Below are positions 8,089 to 17,175 of a stretch of 64,000 nt of DNA, piece by piece. The stretch is from Streptomyces sp. AJS327 (GTDB lineage Bacteria; Actinomycetota; Actinomycetes; Streptomycetales; Streptomycetaceae). The translations under genes were made by a program, and so were the position numbers. Positions within the stretch are counted from its first letter, which is position 1, and every line of letters starts with the position of its first letter. The DNA lies in contig NZ_SKBR01000002.1 in NCBI RefSeq assembly GCF_013450295.1, forward strand, positions 1,884,501 through 1,948,500, given 5' to 3'. The notes beneath the pieces were generated by a model. It saw only the letters and a list, made by a program, of their open reading frames with translations. It had not been told where the DNA came from and did no database searches.

Positions 8089-8649
8089 ATGAGCGACGAA
8101 GCCCGTGACGAAGCGGCCCCGTTGCCCCCGGGAGCGCCCGCCCGGGAGGTCTGGCACGGACGGGCCGGTAACCGCCTCCAGTGGCCGCTGGCCATGCTCG
8201 GCGTGGGCTGCCTGGCGCTCGGCATCGCCCTCGCCGTCAGCGCGGCGTGGTCCGGTGGCGTCGCCCCCCTGGTGATGTCCGTGGTGGGCTGCGTCGCCGC
8301 CGGCCTGCTCGCGCTCTTCGGCACGCTCTCGTTCGTCAAGGTCAGCGTGCTCGTCGACGGTGAGTCCCTGCTGGTGCGCTGCGGGCACCTGGGGCTGCCC
8401 CGCCGCAGCATCCCGCTGCGCGAGGTTGTCGACGTCGAGATGACGCCCGTGGTCACCCCCCGGCACTGGGGTGGATGGGGCTACCGCTGGCGCCCCGGCA
8501 TGGGCACCGCGATCGTCGTCCGCCAGGGCGAGGGCATCGTGGTGCGGCTGGCGGACGGCAAGGTCTTCACGGTCACCGTCGACGACGCCGCCTCCGCGGT
8601 GCGGGCGATCCGCGGCTGGCTGCCCCGGGTCGCCGACGCGGGCGACTGA
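8089..8649 (+). CDS. Two-helix membrane protein with PH-like domain
   Basis: A protein of 186 residues with a charged N-terminus, two hydrophobic helices (about residues 38-58 and 63-84) joined by a short loop, and a soluble C-terminal part rich in beta-strand pattern (VSVLVDGESLLVRCG, RSIPLREVVDVEM, GTAIVVRQGEGIVVRLADG). The C-terminal part looks like a bacterial PH-type domain found in many small actinobacterial membrane proteins. No function can be assigned. It lies in the same direction as its neighbours with short gaps. Confidence 0.75.
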   Translation: MSDEARDEAAPLPPGAPAREVWHGRAGNRLQWPLAMLGVGCLALGIALAVSAAWSGGVAPLVMSVVGCVAAGLLALFGTLSFVKVSVLVDGESLLVRCGHLGLPRRSIPLREVVDVEMTPVVTPRHWGGWGYRWRPGMGTAIVVRQGEGIVVRLADGKVFTVTVDDAASAVRAIRGWLPRVADAGD

Positions 8650-8701
8650 ACCGGCTCCGGGCGGAGTGCCGTCAGGTCCCGGGGACACGTAGGGTCACCC
8701 C

Positions 8702-9202
8702 ATGGGTACCCCCGACTTCATCCGCGAGCTGCGGGCCAGCGCCGGACACCAGCTGCTCTTCCTGCCGGGCGTCAGCGCGGTCGTGCTCGACGGCGAGGAC
8801 CGGGTACTCCTCGGCCAGCGGGCCGACACCGGCCGGTGGGCGATCATCGGCGGCATCGTGGAACCGGGGGAGCAGCCCGCCGACTGCGCGGTACGCGAGG
8901 TCTACGAGGAGACGGCGGTGCACTGCCTCCCCGAACGCGTCGTGCTGGTCGAGACCCTGAGCCGCCCCGTCGTCTACCCGAACGGCGACATCTGCCAGTT
9001 CATGGACGTCTGCCTGCGCTGCCGGGCCACCGGCGGCGAGGCCCGGGTCAACGACGAGGAGTCGCTGAACGTGGGCTGGTTCCCGCTGGACGACCTGCCG
9101 CCCCTCACCGACTTCGCGCTCTCCCGCATCGCCCGCGCGGTCGACGGGGAAGCGGAGACCGCCTGGTTCGCCTCCCAGACGCTCCCGGAGAACCCGGGCT
9201 GA
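8702..9202 (+). CDS. NUDIX hydrolase
   Basis: A NUDIX-fold hydrolase of 166 residues that would cleave a nucleoside diphosphate linked to another group. The NUDIX box is intact: GGIVEPGEQPADC followed by AVREVYEETAV, giving the GX5EX7REUXEEXGU pattern with the metal-binding glutamates. The N-terminal helix (PDFIRELRASAGHQLLFLPG) is common in actinobacterial NUDIX proteins acting on ADP-ribose-like or damaged nucleotides. The substrate cannot be read from sequence. It is convergent with the dha operon and followed by two hairpins. Confidence 0.88.
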   Translation: MGTPDFIRELRASAGHQLLFLPGVSAVVLDGEDRVLLGQRADTGRWAIIGGIVEPGEQPADCAVREVYEETAVHCLPERVVLVETLSRPVVYPNGDICQFMDVCLRCRATGGEARVNDEESLNVGWFPLDDLPPLTDFALSRIARAVDGEAETAWFASQTLPENPG

Positions 9203-9208
9203 GGCCAC

Positions 9209-9272
9209 GGTCCGGGTGGGCGGCGCGCGCCCGGACCGCCGGGGCACCGTGCGGCCAGCGCCCGGTGCCCCG
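9209..9272. terminator. Two hairpins between the NUDIX and dhaM genes
   Basis: Two perfect stems lie in the 78-bp gap between these convergent genes: GGTCCGGG (9209-9216) with CCCGGACC (9230-9237), and CGGGGCACCG (9240-9249) with CGGTGCCCCG (9263-9272). Together they can stop transcription from both sides. Confidence 0.65.
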
Positions 9273-9280
9273 GGGGGTGC

Positions 9281-9688
9281 TCACACCTTCCGGTAGTCGT
9301 ACGCCTCGGCCGCCGCTGCCGCCACCGCGTCCAGATCGCCGCCCCCCGCGGCGGCCACCAGGGCGGAGATCGCACCCTCCACCAGCGGCGCGTCCACCAG
9401 CCGCGTCGGCTCGGGCAGCTCGTCGCCCTCGGCCAGCATCGCCTTCACCGTGAGCACCGCGCTGCCCAGGTCGGCCAGGATCGCCACCCCCGAGCCGCCG
9501 TCCACCCGGCGCGCCGCCGTGGCGATCAGCTCGGCGCTGGTGCCGAGCCCCCCGTCCGGCGCCCCGCCCGCCCCGGCGATGCTCGACCCGCCCGTCCCGG
9601 CCAGCCCCGCGGCGAGCTGCGCCACCGAGTCCGCGACCTGCCTGCTGTGCGAGACCAGAACGATCCCGACCGGCCCAGGCTCACTCAT
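9281..9688 (-). CDS. dhaM: DhaM, phosphotransferase subunit of PTS-dependent dihydroxyacetone kinase
   Basis: A protein of 135 residues with the fold of a PTS EIIA-mannose domain. It passes phosphate from HPr to the ADP bound in DhaL. The phospho-accepting histidine lies near the N-terminus in VLVSHSRQVADS, and the later GSGVAILADLGSAV stretch is typical of DhaM. Only the EIIA domain is present, without the HPr and EI fusions of the E. coli protein. The start at 9688 is preferred because a GGAGGG site precedes it by 8 nt; an ATG at 9694 is too close to that site. It overlaps the end of dhaL by 8 bp and is the last gene of the operon. Confidence 0.9.
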   Translation of the reverse strand: MSEPGPVGIVLVSHSRQVADSVAQLAAGLAGTGGSSIAGAGGAPDGGLGTSAELIATAARRVDGGSGVAILADLGSAVLTVKAMLAEGDELPEPTRLVDAPLVEGAISALVAAAGGGDLDAVAAAAAEAYDYRKV

Positions 9689-10352
9689 CGTCATCACCCT
9701 CCGCGGCGAGCGCCAGCGCGCCGACCAGCAGCGCGGAGGAGACCGCGCCGGGATCCCGATGGCCCTCACTGCGTTCGCCCAGGTAGCTGGCGCGCCCCTT
9801 GCGGGCCCGCAGTGGAACAGTGGCCTCGGCGCCCTCCGCGGCGGCCCGGTGCGCGGCCGCGACGTCCAGCCCCGCCGCACCACCGGAACACAGCACCTCC
9901 ACCGCCGGGTACAGCGCGTCCAGCATCGTCTTGTCACCCCGGACGGCCCCGCCGAGCTGGGCCACCGCGTCGGTGCCAGCCCGCAGCGCCTCCCCGAACT
10001 CGGCGCCGCTCACCCGCTCCGCCTCGCCCAGCGCCTTGCCCGCCCGGCGCAACAGCGTCCCGTACAGGGGGCCGGAGGCCCCGCCCACGGTGGACACCAG
10101 CCGCCGCCCGGCGACCGTCAGCGCGGCCCCCGGCGTCGTCGGCGGCTCCCCACGGAACGTCTCGCCGACCGCGGCGAAACCGCGCCGCATGTTGCTGCCG
10201 TGGTCGCCGTCGCCGATCGCCGAGTCCAGCTCCGTCAGTTCGCCGGACGCCCGGTCTATGGCCACGGCGGCGGCCTCCAGCCACCGCACGACGAAACCGG
10301 CGTCCACCTCCGTGACACCGCCCGTTGGTGCCTCGCTCACCTCGTCGGTCAC
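9681..10352 (-). CDS. dhaL: DhaL, ADP-binding subunit of dihydroxyacetone kinase
   Basis: A protein of 223 residues. DhaL holds ADP, re-phosphorylated by DhaM, and phosphorylates the dihydroxyacetone held by DhaK. The nucleotide/magnesium motif DSAIGDGDHGSNM (canonical GDGDHG with metal-binding aspartates) and the glycine-rich STVGGASGPLYGT loop are present. The later GDKTMLDAL and SYLGERSEGHRDPGA segments match DhaL closely. It sits between dhaK (84 bp upstream) and dhaM (overlapping), in the order dhaK-dhaL-dhaM. Confidence 0.93.
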   Translation of the reverse strand: MTDEVSEAPTGGVTEVDAGFVVRWLEAAAVAIDRASGELTELDSAIGDGDHGSNMRRGFAAVGETFRGEPPTTPGAALTVAGRRLVSTVGGASGPLYGTLLRRAGKALGEAERVSGAEFGEALRAGTDAVAQLGGAVRGDKTMLDALYPAVEVLCSGGAAGLDVAAAHRAAAEGAEATVPLRARKGRASYLGERSEGHRDPGAVSSALLVGALALAAEGDDDE

Positions 10353-10436
10353 GCGTCTCCCTCTCTCCGGCCCCGCTCGTCATCCGGGGCCCGACCGGCC
10401 ACGGCTCCCGTGGCGGTGGCCCGCCCGGGCGTTCCC

Positions 10437-11429
10437 TCACGCACCCCAGCGCAGCCCCGTGGTGCGCACCGGTGCGTCCCAGAGTCGCAGCAGCTCCGCG
10501 TCGGCCTGACACAGCGTCACCGAGGCGCCCGCCATGTCCAGCGACGTCACGTAGTTGCCGACGAGCGTACGGGCGACGGCCACCCCGCGTTCGCCCAGCA
10601 CGCGGTGGACCTCGGCGCAGAAGCCGTACAGCTCGATCAACGGCGTGGCCCCCATACCGTTGACCAGCGCGAGCACCGGGCCGTCCGGGGTCAGGTCCTC
10701 CAGCAGGGCGTCGACCGCCGCGTCCGCGATCTCCTGGGCGGTCATCATCGGCCGGCGCTCCCGGCCGGGTTCGCCGTGGATCCCGATCCCCAGCTCCAGC
10801 TCACCGTCGGGCAGGTCGAACATGGGCCCGCCCTTGGCCGGGGTGGTCACGGCGCTCAGCGCCACCCCGAAGCTGCGGGAGGCGTCCGCCACCCGCCGAG
10901 CCAGCGCCTCCACCTCATCCAGTGCGGCGCCCTCCTCGGCGAGCGCCCCGGCCAGCTTCTCCACGAACAGGGTCGCCCCGGTGCCCCGGCGCCTCCCGGA
11001 GGCGGGGTCCGCGTCGATCGCCACGTCGTCCTGCACCAGGACCGTACGGATCCGGACGCCCTCGTCCTCGGCGAGCTCCGCCGCCATCTCGAAGTTGAGC
11101 ACGTCGCCGGTGTAGTTCTTCACGACGAAGAGCACGCCGTTGCCGCTGTCCACCGCCGCCGCGGCACGCGCCATCTGGTCCGGGACCGGAGAGGTGAAGA
11201 TCTCGCCTGGACAGGCGGCGTCCAGCATCCCCGGCCCCACGAAACCGCCGTGCAGGGGCTCGTGACCGGAACCACCCCCGGAGACCAGGGCGACCTTGTC
11301 CGCGACCGGTGCGTCACCGCGCCGCACGATCCGCTGCTCCACGTCGACGGCCAGCTCCGGATGCGCGGCGGCCATCCCCCGCAGCGCGTCCCCGACGACC
11401 CGCTCCGGCACATTGATCAGCATTCTCAT
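10437..11429 (-). CDS. dhaK: DhaK, dihydroxyacetone-binding subunit of dihydroxyacetone kinase
   Basis: A protein of 330 residues that binds dihydroxyacetone covalently through a histidine hemiaminal. Diagnostic stretches are VSGGGSGHEPLHGGFVG (substrate pocket), VKNYTGDVLNFEMA, and ELGIGIHGEPGRER, which carries the covalent histidine. The ATG at 11429 follows GGAGG at good spacing. As first gene of the dhaKLM operon it supplies glycerol or dihydroxyacetone catabolism through PTS-driven phosphorylation to dihydroxyacetone phosphate. No DhaR/DhaS-type regulator lies beside it. Confidence 0.94.
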   Translation of the reverse strand: MRMLINVPERVVGDALRGMAAAHPELAVDVEQRIVRRGDAPVADKVALVSGGGSGHEPLHGGFVGPGMLDAACPGEIFTSPVPDQMARAAAAVDSGNGVLFVVKNYTGDVLNFEMAAELAEDEGVRIRTVLVQDDVAIDADPASGRRRGTGATLFVEKLAGALAEEGAALDEVEALARRVADASRSFGVALSAVTTPAKGGPMFDLPDGELELGIGIHGEPGRERRPMMTAQEIADAAVDALLEDLTPDGPVLALVNGMGATPLIELYGFCAEVHRVLGERGVAVARTLVGNYVTSLDMAGASVTLCQADAELLRLWDAPVRTTGLRWGA

Positions 11430-11750
11430 GGATACCTCCGAGGCACGCAAACAGCGGTGACCGCTGGCTGGAACGGTGCGGGACAGGCGCCTGCGTCGGC
11501 CGTCATCCACGGTGCCGTACGACGCCGCGCGGCTCCCGCAAGCCTACGGCGAACCCACCGTACGCGGGTGTGCGCGGGTGACGCGTGGGTGCTGCGCGAG
11601 TGAGGGGACGTCAGCTCACCCACCGGCGGGAGGGCCGCGCGGCGCCGACCGGGTGATGGCCGGGGAGCGTGGATCGTGACCTGCGGCGACTCGGCGGCTC
11701 CCGCGGCCAGACTGACGGCCACACCCCACCTCACGCACCCGGAGCGTCCC
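11430..11750. other. Divergent intergenic region, 321 bp
   Basis: This lies between the minus-strand dhaK and the plus-strand gene at 11751 and should hold the promoters of both. I see no clear operator, repeat or extra gene in it. Confidence 0.5.
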
Positions 11751-12113
11751 ATGTCCCCCTCCCCGACCGGACCGAACGAGGCGCACACCTTCCTGGCGGT
11801 CTGCGGCCACACCCACCTGTTCCCCGGCGCCCACTGCCTCGTCCGGGGACTGCCCGACCCGCGGGAGTTCGCGGCGCGGCCCCGGCCGATCGCCATGGAC
11901 CTGTGCTTCTCCGACGGCGTGCTCGCCGACGCCGACCTGCGCACCGGCGACCCCGCCGGAACCGTGCTCGCCGTCCCCGCCTACACCACCGGCGCCGGCA
12001 CCGCGATCAGCGACCGCACCTGGGTGGTGCGCGAACTGGGCGTGCGCGGAGACGAGGTGGAGCTGCTGATCGGCGCGCACCCCCGGGCCGGGACGCCCGA
12101 TCCGGGCAGCTGA
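11751..12113 (+). CDS. Small protein of unknown function
   Basis: A protein of 120 residues that I do not recognise. It contains CGHTHLFPGAHCLVRGLPDP near the N-terminus, with two Cys and two His residues that could bind metal, and ends with a Gly/Pro-rich tail. There is no signal peptide or membrane segment. The chosen ATG at 11751 follows GGAGCG; an earlier ATG in frame at 11676 is less well placed. Codon use is typical of the region. It stands between the dha promoter region and an acetyltransferase gene 221 bp downstream. Confidence 0.6.
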   Translation: MSPSPTGPNEAHTFLAVCGHTHLFPGAHCLVRGLPDPREFAARPRPIAMDLCFSDGVLADADLRTGDPAGTVLAVPAYTTGAGTAISDRTWVVRELGVRGDEVELLIGAHPRAGTPDPGS

Positions 12114-12334
12114 CCCGGCCCACGGCGCCGGGCGCGACACCATCGGACCCGCAACACCCCCTCGTTCCCGAGGAGTTGCCCGCGAGGCTGGGAGAGACCC
12201 GGCAACGGGCCGAGCCCCGGAGCCACACCGCCAGGGCCGCGCGGGCCGCGCTCGCCGTCCACCCCGCCGGCGCGGGCGGCGAGCGGGGAAAACCCCAGCG
12301 CGCTCCGCCACCACGTGCCCTAGAGTCATCGGTC

Positions 12335-12982
12335 ATGACCGACCCCCCGGTGCCCGCCGACCCCAACCGCCTCCACCCCGTCCCCGGACAGCCCCGCGTC
12401 GTGCTGCTCAGACCCCTCGTCACCTCACCCCTCATCGAGGTGGGGGAGTTCACCTACTACGACGACCCGGACGACCCCACCGCCTTCGAGACCCGCAACG
12501 TGCTGTACCACTACGGTCCCGAACGGCTCGTCATCGGACGGTTCTGCGCCCTGGGGGAGGGCGTCCGCTTCCTCATGAACGGCGCCAACCACCGGATGGA
12601 CGGCCCCTCCACCTTCCCCTTCCCGATCATGGGAGGCTCCTGGGCCGACCACGCCGACCTGCTCACCGGTCTCCCCAGCCGGGGTGACACCGTCGTCGGT
12701 CACGACGTCTGGCTCGGCTACCGCGCCACCGTCATGCCCGGGGTACGCGTCGGGAACGGAGCCGTCGTCGCCTCCGGCGCGGTGGTGGTCGACGACGTGC
12801 CCGACTACGGTGTCGTCGGCGGCAACCCAGCCCGTCTGCTGCGCCACCGGCACAGCCCGGCCGACATCGAACGGCTCCTGGAACTCGCCTGGTGGGACTG
12901 GCCGTTGGACCATCTCACCCGCCACATCCGGACGGTCATGTCCGGCGGCGTCCGCGACCTTGAGGACGCCGCGCCGCGCTGA
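12335..12982 (+). CDS. Hexapeptide-repeat acetyltransferase (Vat/CatB-like xenobiotic acetyltransferase)
   Basis: A protein of 215 residues with a left-handed beta-helix. Its order of motifs matches the Vat (streptogramin A) and CatB (chloramphenicol) acetyltransferase family: YHYGPERLVIGRFCALGEGV, then MNGANHRMDG with the catalytic histidine, then GDTVVGHDVWLGYRATVMPG and VVGGNPARLLRHR. Members move acetyl from acetyl-CoA to a hydroxyl of an antibiotic or other small molecule. The ATG at 12335 begins MTDPPVP and is the natural family start. The gene is monocistronic and convergent with a LysR gene. It may give low-level antibiotic tolerance, but the substrate is unknown and no resistance should be assumed. 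Confidence 0.88.
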   Translation: MTDPPVPADPNRLHPVPGQPRVVLLRPLVTSPLIEVGEFTYYDDPDDPTAFETRNVLYHYGPERLVIGRFCALGEGVRFLMNGANHRMDGPSTFPFPIMGGSWADHADLLTGLPSRGDTVVGHDVWLGYRATVMPGVRVGNGAVVASGAVVVDDVPDYGVVGGNPARLLRHRHSPADIERLLELAWWDWPLDHLTRHIRTVMSGGVRDLEDAAPR

Positions 12983-13096
12983 ACCACCCCTCGGCCTCCT
13001 CTGCCATCCCCCTCACGTCCCGGCCGCCCGCGCCGCCATCCCCCTCAACCGGCGTGCGCGAGGGCCCCATCGGTGCCGTGGGGACAACCCACCGCC

Positions 13097-14056
13097 TCAG
13101 CCGTGTTCCCGCTCGCGCCGCAGCACCGTCTGGGCGATGGCACGGATGGCGGCGACGTCCGGACGGTCGCGGTTCCTCGCGAACCAGGTGAGCGCCATCG
13201 CGCAGGGCGGTATGTCCGCCACCTCCCGATAGCAGATGCCCGGTCGGGGATAGAAGTCGCGGGCCGAGGCCGGGAGGAAACCGATGGCCTGACCCCGGGC
13301 GACCAGATGGAGAATGCCCTCGATGTCCACGGCCAGCGGCCCGAACCGGACGGGCACGCCGTCCGGACGTGGGTTGATGGCCCAGAAGTCCCGCCACACC
13401 CGCGGGGATTCGGGCGGCATCGCCATCATGGTGCGGCCGGCGAGCTGCGCCACACTGACCTGGTCACAGGCCGCGAGCGGGTCGTCGGCCGGAAGGCAGA
13501 CGACCCGGGGCTCCCGGGCCAGCGTCTGGGTCTGGATCCCGGACGGGGCGGGCGGACGCAGCAGCGCGACGTCGACCGCGCCGTCCATCAGGGACTGGTA
13601 CTGGTTGACGAAGTTGAGGCTGCGTATCTCGACGCTGAGTTCGGGATGCCGTGCGTGCAACGCGTCGAGGATGGCGCGGGTGTGGGGCATGGCGGGCTCG
13701 GCGCTGAGCGTGCCGATCACGATCCGGCCGGTCAGCTCCCTGGAACGCGCCTGCGCGACCCGCCGGAGCCCGGCCATCGCCTCGGTGACGGCGCGTGCCT
13801 CGGGCAGCAGCGCCCGCCCCGAGGGGGTCAGCCGCACCGTCCGGCTGGTCCGCTCGACCAGCTGGACACCGAGGCGCCGCTCCAGCCCCCGGATCTGCTG
13901 GCTGAAGGCGGGCTGGGACATGAACAGCCGGGCCGCCGCACGACCGAAGTGCAGCTCCTCCGCGAGGATCTGGAACAGCCGCAGCTGGTGGGTGCTCGGG
14001 TCGGAGCCCCCGTCCGGAACATCGCGCCGGGGGGCTGGCCGGCTGGCTTCTGTCAT
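13097..14056 (-). CDS. LysR-family transcriptional regulator
   Basis: A protein of 319 residues with the standard LysR layout: an N-terminal winged helix-turn-helix (QLRLFQILAEELHFGRAAA, FMSQPAFSQQIRGLERRLG, LVERTSRTVRLTPSGRALL) and a C-terminal ligand-binding domain from about residue 105. The start at 14056 gives MTEASRP and leaves a lead-in of about 20 residues before the helix-turn-helix. The upstream gene (Clp-N protein) is divergent across 260 bp, the usual arrangement in which a LysR protein controls its neighbour and itself. Its effector is unknown. Confidence 0.9.
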   Translation of the reverse strand: MTEASRPAPRRDVPDGGSDPSTHQLRLFQILAEELHFGRAAARLFMSQPAFSQQIRGLERRLGVQLVERTSRTVRLTPSGRALLPEARAVTEAMAGLRRVAQARSRELTGRIVIGTLSAEPAMPHTRAILDALHARHPELSVEIRSLNFVNQYQSLMDGAVDVALLRPPAPSGIQTQTLAREPRVVCLPADDPLAACDQVSVAQLAGRTMMAMPPESPRVWRDFWAINPRPDGVPVRFGPLAVDIEGILHLVARGQAIGFLPASARDFYPRPGICYREVADIPPCAMALTWFARNRDRPDVAAIRAIAQTVLRREREHG

Positions 14057-14316
14057 AAGGGAGAACGTAACCACAGGTCGTTCCGGGCCCGGGGAAGGGC
14101 CCGGCGAACCGTTCCGTACGGGTTCGCCCGCTCCCGTCCGGCGCTCCGGCGGCCGTCGCCGCCCGGCGGGGGCCCTGCGCGGCGCGCCCCGGACCCCCGG
14201 TGGTCTACTGACCGTGGTGGGGCGCGTCCGTGGGGTGGATATCCGCCCGTGCGCGGGGAGTTGGGTCCCGGACGGCCCCACGTGGCAGCGAGCATCAGCG
14301 AGAAGGAGAGGGCCGT

Positions 14317-15372
14317 ATGACAGCGATCGCGACGCCCGACTGGAAGGCCAACGGAGCGCTGGGGGCCGCCCGGGGCGCGCGGACGGAGCCCGGCGACCCC
14401 ATCGGCTCCTGGCACCTCCTGGCCGGCATCACCACGACCAGGGGGCCCGCGCGCGAGGCACTCGCGGCGGAGGGGGCCACCCGGACCGTGGTGGCCGCGG
14501 TGGTACGGGACCGGAAGAACCGTCAGGAGGCGTGGGGAGGTGACGACGACGCGGAGAACAGCGTCGACTCGCGGAAGATCCTGGGCGACGACGGCGACGA
14601 GGGCCTGAACTACACCGGCGCCGCCGTCCGGGCGCTGACCTCGGCGATGGAGGTGGCCCGGCGGGACGCCGCCACGAAGTTCGGTACCGGGCACCTGCTG
14701 CGCGGTCTGCTGGCGGAGGACAACCGCGCCGTCGAGCTGCTGGCCACCTGCGGCATCGCCCCGGACGCCGTGCTCGCCCGCCTCGACGGTGAGACCGCCC
14801 CCCGGCCGGACGACCTCGACCCCCTGCTGCACCCCACCCGCGACATACTCCTCGGCCGTGACCACTACCGCCGGATGGTGTTCTGGAAGCGGTGGCTGCT
14901 GAGCCGTGGTGGGGTCAACTGGGCGTCGAGGCCCGCCTGGTGGGTCAGCCTGGAGACGCACGAGCAGGCACGCCGCCTCGGTGACGGAGAGGTGGGTACC
15001 GAGCACGTCCTGCTCGCGATCCTCGCCACCCACGAGGTCGCGAGCCGGTACCCCCACCTCGCGGGGGAGCGCGCCCCCGACCCTGGCCCCCGGTACGCGG
15101 GCGGCGAGCGGCTGGCCGGCCTGGGCCTCGGCTACGTCGCGGTACACGCCGCGCTGACCGGTGGGGACCGCCCCCGCATGACGCCGGACCCCCGGCCCGT
15201 CGAGGGGTACCTCGACGAGGCCACCAGCCGGAACGCGGCCCCGGCGGAGTCCGGTTCCGCCTGCGCGACGACCGTCGACCCGGGGACCGGGCCGCTGGTC
15301 GAGGCGCTGCTCGGTGAGGAGACGCGCGCCCGGCAGCTGGTCGAGGCGCTGGGCGCCACCCTGGGCGACTGA
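14317..15372 (+). CDS. Clp N-terminal repeat domain protein
   Basis: A protein of 351 residues built from Clp-N type helical repeats. Recognisable repeat cores are GDPIGSWHLLAGITTTRGPA (about residue 26), FGTGHLLRGLLAEDNRAVEL (about 124) and the LGDGEVGTEHVLLAILATHE region (about 223). There is no AAA ATPase domain, so it is not a ClpA/C chaperone; stand-alone Clp-N proteins bind substrates or peptides and are common in actinomycetes. GAAGGAGAG precedes the ATG. It is divergent from a LysR gene that may control it. The function is unproven. Confidence 0.78.
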   Translation: MTAIATPDWKANGALGAARGARTEPGDPIGSWHLLAGITTTRGPAREALAAEGATRTVVAAVVRDRKNRQEAWGGDDDAENSVDSRKILGDDGDEGLNYTGAAVRALTSAMEVARRDAATKFGTGHLLRGLLAEDNRAVELLATCGIAPDAVLARLDGETAPRPDDLDPLLHPTRDILLGRDHYRRMVFWKRWLLSRGGVNWASRPAWWVSLETHEQARRLGDGEVGTEHVLLAILATHEVASRYPHLAGERAPDPGPRYAGGERLAGLGLGYVAVHAALTGGDRPRMTPDPRPVEGYLDEATSRNAAPAESGSACATTVDPGTGPLVEALLGEETRARQLVEALGATLGD

Positions 15373-15450
15373 GTCCCACCGGCTCCGGCGTCGCCCGCGC
15401 GGGCTGGCCACCCACCAGTCGCCACCCGCCGCCCGCGACGGCGGCCGGAA

Positions 15451-15783
15451 CTACGGCGTGGCTGGGATGCTGAGTTCCCCCATGCGCGACCAGTCGGTGC
15501 CGGGCACCTCGGTGTTGATGATGCGTGGGGTCTCGCTGAGTGCCTCGCGCATCGTCTCCAGACCGCGTCTGAAGTGTTCGGAGGTGACGTGCTCCTCGCC
15601 CGCCCGGGCGTCGCGGAACGCCTCGACCAGGACGAACTCGCCGGGGTCGTCCACAGCGCGCGACCACTCGAACCACAGGTTGCCCGCCTCGGCGCGGGTG
15701 GCCCGGGTGAACTCCTCCACCCGGGAAAGCCAGCCGTCCCGGTACTCCGGACGGACCTTGAACTTCACCGTAATAAAGATCAC
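15451..15783 (-). CDS. Antibiotic biosynthesis monooxygenase (ABM) family small protein
   Basis: A 110-residue ferredoxin-like alpha/beta protein of the ABM superfamily, with the typical N-terminal strand IFITVKFKVRPEYRDGWLSR and the core GNLWFEWSRAVDDPGEFVLVEAF followed by HVTSEHFRRGLE. Such proteins often act as cofactor-free monooxygenases or isomerases on aromatic intermediates. The start is GTG 15783, preceded by GAGGAG. It is the last gene after a Rieske oxygenase, ferredoxin and ferredoxin reductase on the same strand, which suggests it works on a product of that ring-oxidising system. The gap to the reductase gene is 132 bp. Confidence 0.8.
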   Translation of the reverse strand: MIFITVKFKVRPEYRDGWLSRVEEFTRATRAEAGNLWFEWSRAVDDPGEFVLVEAFRDARAGEEHVTSEHFRRGLETMREALSETPRIINTEVPGTDWSRMGELSIPATP

Positions 15784-15915
15784 TTGGCGCTCCTCGCCGG
15801 TGTCTGTGCCCGGCGCCCCGGGTGGGCGCCGGCTCGTGAGCGGTGGGGGTGGGCGCCCCACGCGGCGCCCGCCGGGACCCCTCCATCGGGGCACCGGTCT
15901 CCCTGAGCCCGGGGC

Positions 15916-17175
15916 TCAGGTCCGGACGGCCCGGCCCGTGGTGGAGGCGTCCGCTCCGGTCGCCCGCCCCCACTCCGGTACCTCCCGCACCGGTGTGGCG
16001 GCGGCGATCCACTTACGGCAGAGCATCGCCAGGCGCTGCTGGCCGATGACGCACGCCCCGGTCAGCCGTCCGGCGCGGGCGTAGAGCACGGCGGACCGCC
16101 CGGCGTCCCCCGCCACCGTTCTGACCTCGTCGTACCGGTGGGTGTCGCCGACGATGCTGATCCGCTGGCCGAACTGGTCGGACCACACGAACGGCGCCGC
16201 GGAGAGCGTCCGCCGTCCCCCGTCGAGCAGGTTGTGGGCTACCAGCCGCGCCTGCTCGCAGGCGGTCGTCCAGTGTTCGTGACGGTGGTACTCGCCGTCC
16301 GGCCCGCGCCACGCGGCCACGTCGCCCACGCCCCAGACCCGTCCGCCGTCGTCCGCCTGGCCGTTCGGAGCGCAGTGGAGTCCCGCGGACGACACGAGGA
16401 GCCCGGAGCCCTCCAGCCACTCGGTGTTGGGTTCGGCGCCGACCCCGACGACGGCCAGATCGGCCTCCAGCACCGAGCCGTCGTCGAGGACGACCCCGGT
16501 CAGACGCGGTGAACCGGTGAAGCCGTGTACGGTCCGGCCGCAGCGGACAGCCACGTCGCCGCCGCGGGCCAGCGCCATCACCGCCGCCGCCCCCTCCGGC
16601 CCGAGGCTCCGGGAGAGTGGGCTCGCCGCGGCCTCGACGACGGTGACCGGGAGCCCCAGCGACCGTGCGGCTGAGGCCACCTCCAGCCCGACGAACCCCG
16701 CCCCGACGATCACCACGCTGGTCGCCCTCCGCAGTCCCGCCCGGACCGCCAGCGCGTCGTCGAGGGTGCGAAGTGTCAGGACACCGGCGGGGGGCGCGGC
16801 GAACGGCTGGCGCGCACGCGCCCCCGTGGCCACGACGAGCGCGTCGAAGCCGACCTGGTTCCCTCCGCCGGTCGAGGCGCCCGGGCCGTCCAGCCGCAGG
16901 AGACCCGACGGGAGATCGAGCCCGACGGCGGCCCGGCCCAGCCGCAGGTCCACCCCGAGGTCCGTCTCCAGCGCCTCCCGTGTGGTGAGCCGCGCCGTGT
17001 CCGCCTCGGCCGCGCCGGTCAGGACGTCCTTGGAGAGCGGGGGGCGTTCGTAGGGTGGGTGCGCCTCCTCGCCGATCAGCGTGAGACCGCCGTCGAACCC
17101 CTGGCGGCGCAGCGCCTCCACGGTGCGCAGCCCGGCGAGGGAGGCGCCGACCACCGCGACGTTCCGCGGCGTCAT
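15916..17175 (-). CDS. FAD-dependent ferredoxin reductase
   Basis: A protein of 419 residues of the class that passes electrons from NAD(P)H to a ferredoxin (rubredoxin/ThcD-type reductases of actinomycetes). It has an FAD-binding GASLAGLRT motif at the N-terminus, YERPPLSKDVLTG, ALVVATGARARQP, a second dinucleotide motif VIVGAGFVGLEVASAA, and RVWGVGDVAAWRGPDG near the C-terminus. The ATG overlaps the upstream ferredoxin stop by 4 bp, which fixes the start and couples the two. Both feed electrons to the Rieske oxygenase encoded just upstream. Confidence 0.93.
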   Translation of the reverse strand: MTPRNVAVVGASLAGLRTVEALRRQGFDGGLTLIGEEAHPPYERPPLSKDVLTGAAEADTARLTTREALETDLGVDLRLGRAAVGLDLPSGLLRLDGPGASTGGGNQVGFDALVVATGARARQPFAAPPAGVLTLRTLDDALAVRAGLRRATSVVIVGAGFVGLEVASAARSLGLPVTVVEAAASPLSRSLGPEGAAAVMALARGGDVAVRCGRTVHGFTGSPRLTGVVLDDGSVLEADLAVVGVGAEPNTEWLEGSGLLVSSAGLHCAPNGQADDGGRVWGVGDVAAWRGPDGEYHRHEHWTTACEQARLVAHNLLDGGRRTLSAAPFVWSDQFGQRISIVGDTHRYDEVRTVAGDAGRSAVLYARAGRLTGACVIGQQRLAMLCRKWIAAATPVREVPEWGRATGADASTTGRAVRT